A stretch of 6,069 nucleotides of DNA from an uncultured Flavobacteriia bacterium (GTDB taxonomy: Bacteria > Bacteroidota > Bacteroidia > Flavobacteriales_D > Crocinitomicaceae), in the NCBI GenBank assembly GCA_903887095.1, contig CAISOQ010000378.1, positions 1 through 6,069 of the forward strand, given 5' to 3'. Positions 1 to 5,529 of this stretch are shown here, one piece after another. The translations under genes and the position numbers were made by a program. Below the pieces are notes generated by a model. The model ran no database searches, was not told the origin of the DNA, and saw nothing but the letters and a program-made list of their open reading frames with translations. Position 1 is the stretch's first letter, and the number at the start of each line of letters is the position of its first letter.

Positions 1-459
1 AATACGCGCTTTCAAACCCATAATACGGTTATATGCAGCAAGGGTGTCGGCAGGCAAAGCGCTACTTTCTAATTTAACTAAAATGTGAGAGGCACGAACT
101 TCCATTTTTGTGCGGTCATAGGCTTCTCGCACGAAAGCTTGATTTTGAGCTGAATCAACAAGATAGGGCAAGGAAAGTTGTTTTTTATAGCCATCCAGTT
201 CCTTTTTTAATTTAGGAATTGTGTCGTATTTCAGTGCTTCAGCTTCCGCAACTTTCAATTTGAACTTTCTAAATAATTCCATGTATTCGTCCAGGGATGC
301 TTTGTCGTACTTGGGATCTTGATTGTTTTTAAGGTAAATCTGTAAAAACTCTGATTTGGTTACCGGTTTACCGTCAATTTCCATTAAAGTCGGATCTTGC
401 TGTGCTTGAAGAGTTAATGTGAAAAAAAGTGCAAAAACGAATAGAGAAATATACTTCAT
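1..459 (-). CDS. Exported peptidylprolyl isomerase, SurA/parvulin type (N-terminal part, cut by window edge)
   Basis: Reading the minus strand from the ATG at 459-457 gives 153 codons with no stop to the window edge. Residues 1-19 form a signal peptide: Lys2, a hydrophobic run to about Leu17, and a likely cleavage after Leu-Gln-Ala19. Residues 26-46 (MEIDGKPVTKSEFLQIYLKN) are the strand-helix opening typical of SurA/PpiC-like chaperones. Residues 55-120 are a Lys/Glu-rich helical stretch, and VRASHILVKL (121-130) is the start of a parvulin rotamase domain, with His125 at the usual place. By family this is a periplasmic or outer-membrane-associated foldase for exported proteins. Catalysis cannot be judged because most of the parvulin domain and the C-terminus lie outside the window. 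It lies 65 bp downstream of guaB on the same strand but has its own candidate promoter. SurA-like is a family-level call; I would not name the gene. Confidence 0.9.
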   Translation of the reverse strand, partial: MKYISLFVFALFFTLTLQAQQDPTLMEIDGKPVTKSEFLQIYLKNNQDPKYDKASLDEYMELFRKFKLKVAEAEALKYDTIPKLKKELDGYKKQLSLPYLVDSAQNQAFVREAYDRTKMEVRASHILVKLESSALPADTLAAYNRIMGLKARI

Positions 460-482
460 GGCTTTTAAATAATTTAGCAGCC

Positions 483-509
483 CAAATTTAATTGGAACTG
501 CTATTACAA
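483..509 (-). promoter_or_regulatory. Candidate Bacteroidota-type promoter for the peptidylprolyl isomerase gene
   Basis: On the minus strand, TAAATTTG (490 to 483) is a perfect match to the Bacteroidota -7 element TAnnTTTG. A TTG lies at 509 to 507, giving a spacer of 16 bp, slightly shorter than the usual 17-23. The box ends 23 nt before the ATG at 459, implying a leader of roughly 15-17 nt. It suggests the gene can be transcribed independently of guaB, although read-through from guaB is also possible because no terminator is visible between them. Confidence 0.5.
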
Positions 510-524
510 CGTAAATTTTAACGT

Positions 525-1997
525 TTATTTTATACTGTAATTTGGTGCTTCTCTTGTAATTGTTACATCATGCGGGTGTGATTCGCGAACACCAGCAGAA
601 GTGATTCGAACAAACTTAGAGCCTTTCAACTTGTCGATTGTTGGAGCACCACAATATCCCATACCGGCTCTTAATCCACCAATTATCTGATACATTACTT
701 CTACCAAATGACCTTTATAAGGCACTCTTCCGGAGATTCCTTCTGGTACTAATTTTTTGATATCGTCTTCAGCATCTTGGAAATAACGGTCTTTCGATCC
801 TTTTTGCATTGCTTCAAGTGAACCCATTCCACGGTAAGATTTGAATTTTCTTCCTTCATAAATGATGGTTTCACCCGGAGATTCTTCAACTCCTGCAAAC
901 ATTGATCCTACCATGATCGTATCAGCACCAGCCGCTATAGCTTTTACTATATCACCCGTGTAACGAATACCTCCATCAGCTATTACAGGAACTCCTGTTC
1001 CTTCTAATGCTTGAGCAACTTCATTAACGGCAGATAATTGAGGTACACCAACTCCAGCAATAATGCGCGTAGTACAAATTGAACCTGGACCAATACCAAC
1101 TTTAACGGCATCAGCGCCAGCTTCTGCCAAATATTTAGCCGCTTCAGGTGTAGCAATATTTCCTACAATGACTTCCAGTTTTGGAAATTGATTTTTAACT
1201 TCTTTCAGTTTTTCAACAACACCTTTTGTATGGCCGTGAGCTGTGTCAATAACGATTGCATCAACTCCAGCATCTACTAACGCACTGACGCGTTCTAAAG
1301 TATCATGCGTAACACCAACCGCTGCCGCGACTCTCAAGCGACCATACGTGTCTTTGCACGAATTAGGATGCGTCTTAACTTTAATAATATCGCGGTACGT
1401 GATTAATCCGATCAGTTTATTGTTTTGGTCTACAACAGGTAATTTTTCAATTTTCTTTTCTTGTAGAATTTCTTCAGCCTTTGAAAGGTTTGTCCCATCT
1501 GGCGTGGTAATGATGTCTTTTGATGTCATGACCTCTTTTATTGGGCGATTTACATCTTTTTCAAAACGGAGATCACGGTTTGTGACAATACCTTTGAGCA
1601 GTCTTGCACTATCAACAACTGGAATACCACCAATTCCATTTTCCTTCATCAACGCCAAGGCATCTTTTACAAGAGCATCTTCCGATAAAGTGACAGGATC
1701 TAGAATCATTCCACTTTCAGATCTTTTTACTTTACGCACTTCAAGCGCTTGATCCGGAATTGACATGTTTTTGTGAATGACACCAATCCCACCTTGCTGA
1801 GCCATAGCTATTGCTAATTTAGCTTCAGTTACCGTATCCATTGCTGCGGAAATAATCGGCGTGTTAACTTCGATATTTCGAGTAAGCTTACTTTTTAATT
1901 TTACATCTCTAGGTAGTACCTCTGAAAAGGCAGGAACGAGAAGAACATCGTCGTAAGTAAGACCTTCTTTGATTTGGTTAATGTTAGACAGTGACAT
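525..1997 (-). CDS. guaB: Inosine-5'-monophosphate dehydrogenase (IMPDH)
   Basis: Cytosolic IMPDH oxidises IMP to XMP with NAD+, the committed step of guanine nucleotide synthesis. From the ATG at 1997 the protein is 490 aa, the normal bacterial length. The N-terminal barrel strand has GLTYDDVLLVP. Two CBS domains occupy about residues 92-208. The catalytic loop GPGSICTT places the nucleophile at Cys308. IVIDTAHGH (about 248-256) and the IMP-site segment IADGGIRYTGDI (339-350) are intact. The flap carries YRGMGSL and the Arg404-Tyr405 catalytic dyad in KDRYF, followed by VPEGISGRVPYKG. The reading frame extends to a TTG at 2027, but that codon is part of the -7 promoter box and adds ten residues not expected in the family, so I prefer 1997. 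The CBS pair makes allosteric control by adenine/guanine nucleotides likely from family knowledge. There is no sign of degradation. Confidence 0.98.
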   Translation of the reverse strand: MSLSNINQIKEGLTYDDVLLVPAFSEVLPRDVKLKSKLTRNIEVNTPIISAAMDTVTEAKLAIAMAQQGGIGVIHKNMSIPDQALEVRKVKRSESGMILDPVTLSEDALVKDALALMKENGIGGIPVVDSARLLKGIVTNRDLRFEKDVNRPIKEVMTSKDIITTPDGTNLSKAEEILQEKKIEKLPVVDQNNKLIGLITYRDIIKVKTHPNSCKDTYGRLRVAAAVGVTHDTLERVSALVDAGVDAIVIDTAHGHTKGVVEKLKEVKNQFPKLEVIVGNIATPEAAKYLAEAGADAVKVGIGPGSICTTRIIAGVGVPQLSAVNEVAQALEGTGVPVIADGGIRYTGDIVKAIAAGADTIMVGSMFAGVEESPGETIIYEGRKFKSYRGMGSLEAMQKGSKDRYFQDAEDDIKKLVPEGISGRVPYKGHLVEVMYQIIGGLRAGMGYCGAPTIDKLKGSKFVRITSAGVRESHPHDVTITREAPNYSIK

Positions 1998-2024
1998 TGA
2001 ACTTATTTTTTGAATAAATTCCTG

Positions 2025-2053
2025 CAAAAGTAATATTATTTTCCGAGTTAAAA
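2025..2053 (-). promoter_or_regulatory. Candidate guaB promoter
   Basis: The minus strand has TACTTTTG (2032 to 2025), a perfect TAnnTTTG -7 element. A weak -33 region (TTT within TTTTAA, from 2053) sits 18 bp upstream without a proper TTG. The box ends 27 nt before the ATG at 1997, which is close to the spacing seen at the isomerase and HD genes. The last three bases of the box are the TTG that extends the open frame, so that codon would lie upstream of the transcript start (expected near 2018). The -7 match is good but the -33 is poor. Confidence 0.5.
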
Positions 2054-2086
2054 GTGGGGATATGCTTTGTTAAATTTTTGAAAAAG

Positions 2087-2119
2087 TTTTTGCTGCCTCG
2101 ATTTAAAAATGTACTCTTG
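2087..2119 (+). promoter_or_regulatory. Candidate promoter for the CarboxypepD_reg-like gene
   Basis: TTTTTG (2087-2092) supplies a -33 TTG, followed by a 19-bp spacer and TACTCTTG (2112-2119). This -7 box has one mismatch to TAnnTTTG. It ends 16 nt before the ATG at 2136, giving a very short leader of about 10 nt. An upstream in-frame ATG at 2109 would fall inside the promoter and before the transcript start. The promoter is back-to-back with that of guaB, with about 33 bp between the two -33 regions. Confidence 0.4.
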
Positions 2120-2135
2120 TCTTGATATCAAAACA

Positions 2136-2774
2136 ATGAATAAGTTAATCTTTATATTTCTGCTTTCGATAGCACCGTGGTTTGTCTTTGGTCAATCAAA
2201 ATTGGTGAGAGATTCGTCAGAATTGATTCAACTTTCTGGGGTTGCAATTTCCGAGTCTGATATGAATCCATTGCCATATACAACCGTTTATGATAGGTCA
2301 ATTCGTAAAGGTGTAATTTCTGATTATTATGGTTTTTTCTCGACAGTAGTTCTACCGGGAGACACTTTATTGTTTTCATCTTTTGGATACAAGACGTCCA
2401 CTTATATCGTACCTGATACTTTGAAAGATAATCGTTACTCCGTAATTCATATGTTACAACGTGACACAGTTGATTTACCAGCAGTTACTGTTTATCCTTG
2501 GCCTTCAAGAGAAGATTTTGCCCGCGCTTTTGTTGAAATGGAGCCTTATGATGATGCCATTCGCCGTGCTCAACGAGAGTTATCTGGAGAAAGTTTAGCA
2601 TTCGTTGCCGCTAAATTAGAGAATGATGCTTCATTAGCTTACGGATATGCAACGAATCAGAGGTATACTAAATTGTATACGAATGGTCAACTTCCAGCAA
2701 ACAATTTGTTGAATCCATATTCCTGGGCGAAATTGATCCAAGATTGGAAAGCCGGAAAATTATCTAAGCAATAA
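2136..2774 (+). CDS. Exported carboxypeptidase-regulatory-like domain protein
   Basis: The 212-residue protein starts with a clear signal peptide (MNKLIFIFLL core, cleavage probably after Phe-Gly19 before Gln20). Residues about 31-95 form a CarboxypepD_reg-like beta-sandwich: IQLSGVAIS, PLPYTTVYDRS, the hallmark G-x-ISDYYGFFS turn (59-69), PGDTLLFSSFGYKT (74-87). This resembles the N-terminal plug-preceding domain of SusC/TonB receptors, but here it is free-standing. A conserved-looking tail follows, with VYPWPSREDFARAF (119-132) and an Arg/Glu-rich helix to about 160. The C-terminus is Lys-rich, with no T9SS sorting domain and no beta-barrel. By family these are periplasmic or surface proteins of Bacteroidota with no settled function. 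I chose 2136 over the in-frame ATG at 2109 because it begins the signal peptide directly and lies downstream of the candidate promoter. Confidence 0.85.
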   Translation: MNKLIFIFLLSIAPWFVFGQSKLVRDSSELIQLSGVAISESDMNPLPYTTVYDRSIRKGVISDYYGFFSTVVLPGDTLLFSSFGYKTSTYIVPDTLKDNRYSVIHMLQRDTVDLPAVTVYPWPSREDFARAFVEMEPYDDAIRRAQRELSGESLAFVAAKLENDASLAYGYATNQRYTKLYTNGQLPANNLLNPYSWAKLIQDWKAGKLSKQ

Positions 2775-2790
2775 GTTCAAATTTTATAGG

Positions 2791-3510
2791 CTACTTTTTA
2801 AATACTACCTCATCGTAGGGTACGCGATTTCTTTCTCCCCATATTCCAGCTTCAGTTCCAAGTCCAACAGAAATAATCATATTGATTTCTGCACCTCGAG
2901 GGAGTTTCAATGCGCGTTTTACTCTTTTTTCATCAAATCCTTCCATAGGACAGGAGTGAAATCCTTCTGCCGCAATTGAAAGCATGAATGTTTGAGCAGC
3001 CAAAGCACACGATTTATGCACGGTAATACGTTGGTTCGCTTTTCCTCCAGTTCTGAAAAATGGTTTACGCAGCCCCATGAAAAAACTGATGCTACGTCGC
3101 ACAAAGCTCATGATTCCGAATGGATCATTGCTGTAAAGTAATGGCATCACTTTGCCGTAATAGCTCATGCCTCCTTTTTGAAGCTTGTTCGGCTCTTCTT
3201 TGAAGGTTTCTTTGATTTTCTGAAGATTCCAATTTGCTCTTTCCCGCCATTTATCCTTTCTTGTAACAAAAACAACCATTTGTTGAGCTGTTTTGGCAGC
3301 CTGCTGACTCAAGCACAACGGAATCATTTCGTTTATAGCCTCTTTTGAAGAAATCCAATAGAACTCCCATAATTGCATATTGCTGCTATTGGGCGAAAGA
3401 ATTGCTCTTTCAAGGCTGATTCGAATCACTTCTTCAGGCACAGGGATATTCGGATCAAAACTTCTGTTTGATCTTCTGAATTCGATTATTTTTTGAAAGT
3501 CGTTGTTCAT
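2791..3510 (-). CDS. Nitroreductase-family FMN-dependent oxidoreductase
   Basis: The 239-residue protein starts at the ATG at 3510. FRRSNRSF (11-18) is the FMN-phosphate-binding opening of the nitroreductase fold. SPNSSNMQLWEF (39-50) is the family's PSSxNxQPW-like segment, with Leu in place of the usual Pro before Trp. SCALAAQTFMLSIAAEGF (167-184) is the long core helix, followed by HSCPMEGFD (185-193). VGLGTEAG (215-222) and the terminal ERNRVPYDEVV complete the fold. Residues about 90-160 form a longer, basic, aromatic-rich insertion than in minimal 190-220 aa members. The protein should be a cytosolic NAD(P)H-dependent flavoprotein, usually dimeric, but the natural substrate cannot be told from sequence. 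The gene converges on the CarboxypepD_reg gene with 16 bp between stop codons and has no operon partner. A degenerate -7 box (TAACTTTC, 3546 to 3539) lies 28 nt before the start. Confidence 0.92.
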   Translation of the reverse strand: MNNDFQKIIEFRRSNRSFDPNIPVPEEVIRISLERAILSPNSSNMQLWEFYWISSKEAINEMIPLCLSQQAAKTAQQMVVFVTRKDKWRERANWNLQKIKETFKEEPNKLQKGGMSYYGKVMPLLYSNDPFGIMSFVRRSISFFMGLRKPFFRTGGKANQRITVHKSCALAAQTFMLSIAAEGFHSCPMEGFDEKRVKRALKLPRGAEINMIISVGLGTEAGIWGERNRVPYDEVVFKK

Positions 3511-3698
3511 ATATTTTTATTCGTAGTCTATTTTGGTTGAAAGTTAGCAGAAATCAGCCGTATAATTTGAATAAACATAGGTAAATAGCCAAGTTGTTTA
3601 TCAATTCTTAAAGTATATTTTTTTGAGTCAAAAAATGTCTTCTGCTATATCTTAAAGAATTTAGCGTATTAATGTCAGCACTAAAATCTTTAAAGAAC
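3511..3698. other. Intergenic region between divergent nitroreductase and CAP-like genes
   Basis: This is the longest non-coding gap, very AT-rich, and must hold both divergent promoters. On the plus strand the best guess is a TTG ending a T-run (3618-3625), a 20-bp spacer and TATATCTT (3646-3653), which has two mismatches to TAnnTTTG. That is not enough for a promoter call. No hairpin, tRNA, riboswitch-like fold or repeat stands out by eye. Confidence 0.5.
3539..3546 (-). promoter_or_regulatory. Possible -7 element of the nitroreductase gene
   Basis: TAACTTTC on the minus strand differs from TAnnTTTG only at the last base. It ends 28 nt before the ATG at 3510, close to the distance at the guaB, isomerase and HD genes. 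No TTG is seen at the expected -33 position, so this is weak and rests mainly on spacing. Confidence 0.25.
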
Positions 3699-4229
3699 AT
3701 GAAAAATATTATTTCTTATTTCATTGTGATTAATTGCTTTTATTCAAATTCTCAATTAAAAAGAATTGAATCACAAACACTTGATAGTCTCATTTGGCAT
3801 AAGATAAATGAATACCGTCTTTCAAAAGGAGTCAAGTCGTTTGTAATTTTCGAAGATTCATTAATGCGTCAATTTTGCACCCGGGTGACTTACCGAAATG
3901 TTTTAAAGGAAATACCTGTTCATTCGGATAGTGTTGGATATTGGAGCAATGCTGAATGCTTATATCGCTTTGAATCAAAAGGTTTTTTGGTGGATGAATT
4001 AAATCTATTGTCAAAGGAAGAAATTTATGAAAATCTAGCAGAAAGAACCGTGCAGGCTTGGATTCATTCTTCAACACATGAACGCGCTATTTCTCGTCCT
4101 GAGTATAATATTTCTACAATTGTTTCCGTATTACTAGTTGATGAACAAAAATCAACAATACATTTGGAAGTATCATTTCATGCCTTGGACAAAGAACACA
4201 ACACCTTTAATGGATACATTTATAAATAA
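3699..4229 (+). CDS. Small exported protein with a CAP/SCP-like core (putative)
   Basis: The 176-residue protein from ATG 3699 has a plausible signal peptide (MKNIISYFIVINCFYSNSQ, 1-19), the S-N-S-Q end resembling a Bacteroidota cleavage site. The mature part follows the CAP/SCP layout: an opening helix with INEYRLSKGVKSF (36-48; compare NEYRxxxGL in the family), then HSDSVG (75-80), an acidic Asn-Ala-Glu86 near the usual GEN position, and AWIHSSTHERAISRPEYN (120-137), matching the W..S..H...I..P.Y signature. A final strand pair is VSVLLVD and STIHLEVSFHALD. His75, Glu86 and His127 could correspond to three of the four cavity residues. This is my assignment from motif order and needs a profile search. 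An in-frame ATG at 3672 would add nine residues (SALKSLKN) before the signal peptide; I prefer 3699. Role unknown. It converges on the HD gene with a 9-bp gap. Confidence 0.65.
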   Translation: MKNIISYFIVINCFYSNSQLKRIESQTLDSLIWHKINEYRLSKGVKSFVIFEDSLMRQFCTRVTYRNVLKEIPVHSDSVGYWSNAECLYRFESKGFLVDELNLLSKEEIYENLAERTVQAWIHSSTHERAISRPEYNISTIVSVLLVDEQKSTIHLEVSFHALDKEHNTFNGYIYK

Positions 4230-4238
4230 GGAGGGTAA

Positions 4239-5477
4239 TTAAACTGGATAACACAAAAAGTACTTCTCTACAGGCAAAGCAAGAGCTGAAATATTGAGGT
4301 TGTCTGATGCCTTTGTCAGATCAATAATCTCCCCATTTTTCATCAGCATATTGATATTCTGCTTGTTGTGATTGTATGCATTATTGCTTAGAATATCGGA
4401 GTAAACAAAAAAATCAACCTCGCTGTCTTCTAAGTCAAATTGCTTTCGTGCTAACTCTTTTTCCAATTGAATTCGATCTGGACTAAATGGTTCTTTTGAA
4501 ATTTCTATTTTGAACAGTTTACGATTCACAAGTCTTTTCGAAAGTTCTGATAGGGTTTTGTCAGGATGCGATTGCCATACCTTTAATGCACCTAGAATAT
4601 CGTAATCATCTAAATCTGCGAATAAATTCAAGAATTTTTCGTCAGTCTCAAAATTCTCTTTGGTGACATCATTGTTGAGAAAGAAATGAAGTGCTGGACT
4701 GGCAAAAAGTTGCTCGCCTTTTTTGGCTAATTGTTTTGCTCTTCGCAAGGCATGAATCAACATGAATTCCGCTGCAACAACGGTTTTATGCAGATAAACT
4801 TGCCAATACATCAATCGACGTGCGACAATGAATTTCTCAATGGAATAGATTCCCTTCTCCTCCAGAACAAGATTCCCTTCATGTACATTCAGCATCTCGA
4901 TCAAACGATCACTTCCAATAATACCTTCACTTACACCAGTGTAAAAACTGTCCCTGTTGAGATAATCCAACCGATCCATGTCTAGCTGACTGGAAACCAA
5001 TTGATAAAGAAAGGGTTTGTGGTGTTTGTTTTTGAAAATAAGCAAGGCGCGATCGAGATCTTCTCCAAATTCTTTTGCTAAACGGTCCATGAAAAAACCA
5101 GATATTTCCTCGTGACTAACTCCGCTTACAATATCGTATTCCAGTGCATGACTAAAAGGTCCATGTCCAATGTCGTGAAGGAGAATTGCAATTAATACAG
5201 CACGTTCCTCATCCTGTGTAATTTCATGTCCTTTTCTTCGAATTGTCGCAACTGCTTGCGTCATGAGGTGCATTGCGCCTAAAACATGATGAAAGCGGGT
5301 GTGTAAAGCCCCTGGATATACCAAATGACTTAAGCCAAGTTGCATGATTCGACGCAAACGCTGAAAATAGGGGTGTTCGATCAGGTCAAAAATAAAATCG
5401 TCGGGGATTGAAATAAAACCGTAGATCGGGTCGTTAAAAATTTTCTTTTTGTTATTTCGACTAAGGTTCGGACGCAA
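4239..5477 (-). CDS. SAMHD1-like HD-domain phosphohydrolase
   Basis: The protein is about 412 aa and lacks a signal peptide, so it is cytosolic. The HD superfamily core is complete: NDPIYGFISIP (15-25) and FQRLRRIMQLG (38-48) lead into TRFHHVLGAMH, with metal ligand His64. ILLHDIGHGPFSH gives His101-Asp102 plus His105 and His110, SHEEISGFF gives His122, and QLDMDRLDYLNRD gives Asp168, with Tyr172 and Asp176 placed as in the dNTP pocket of SAMHD1. By family it would hydrolyse dNTPs or related nucleotides, but bacterial members vary and substrate is inferred only. The rest (about 230-412) is a helical and mixed C-terminal region of the usual extent. The start is a TTG at 5477; the next in-frame Met is residue 45, beyond conserved sequence. 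A TAnnTTTG promoter 22 nt upstream supports this start. It is divergent from porX, 46 bp between starts. Confidence 0.92.
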   Translation of the reverse strand: MRPNLSRNNKKKIFNDPIYGFISIPDDFIFDLIEHPYFQRLRRIMQLGLSHLVYPGALHTRFHHVLGAMHLMTQAVATIRRKGHEITQDEERAVLIAILLHDIGHGPFSHALEYDIVSGVSHEEISGFFMDRLAKEFGEDLDRALLIFKNKHHKPFLYQLVSSQLDMDRLDYLNRDSFYTGVSEGIIGSDRLIEMLNVHEGNLVLEEKGIYSIEKFIVARRLMYWQVYLHKTVVAAEFMLIHALRRAKQLAKKGEQLFASPALHFFLNNDVTKENFETDEKFLNLFADLDDYDILGALKVWQSHPDKTLSELSKRLVNRKLFKIEISKEPFSPDRIQLEKELARKQFDLEDSEVDFFVYSDILSNNAYNHNKQNINMLMKNGEIIDLTKASDNLNISALALPVEKYFLCYPV

Positions 5478-5499
5478 TTGAATACTTTTAAATCTTTTT

Positions 5500-5529
5500 C
5501 AAACTTACTTAAAATAAGCGAACATGCAA
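5500..5529 (-). promoter_or_regulatory. Strong candidate promoter for the HD-domain gene, overlapping the start of porX
   Basis: On the minus strand, TTG at 5529 to 5527, exactly 19 bp of spacer, then TAAGTTTG (5507 to 5500). This is a full match to the Bacteroidota housekeeping promoter (TTG-N19-TAnnTTTG) and the best one in the window. The -33 triplet is the complement of porX codon 2 (CAA, 5527-5529), and the -7 box lies in the porX leader. The implied leader before the TTG start at 5477 is about 15 nt. Confidence 0.65.

Noticed and set aside
508..525. Inverted repeat AACGT...ACGTT downstream of guaB, considered as a terminator
   Set aside because: Only 5 AT-rich base pairs around an 8-nt loop, with no T-run following on the guaB transcript.
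1243..1752. Open frame of 169 codons on the plus strand
   Set aside because: It lies wholly antisense to the CBS and core region of guaB, has no recognisable domain, and is explained by the codon pattern of guaB.
3618..3624. T-run in the nitroreductase/CAP intergenic region, considered as an intrinsic terminator
   Set aside because: No GC-rich hairpin precedes it on either strand, and the flanking genes diverge, so a terminator is not expected there.
4228..4234. AAGGAGG, a perfect Shine-Dalgarno-like string on the plus strand
   Set aside because: It overlaps the stop of the CAP-like gene and no plus-strand gene follows; the HD gene runs in the opposite direction. Bacteroidota also make little use of such sites. 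Chance occurrence.
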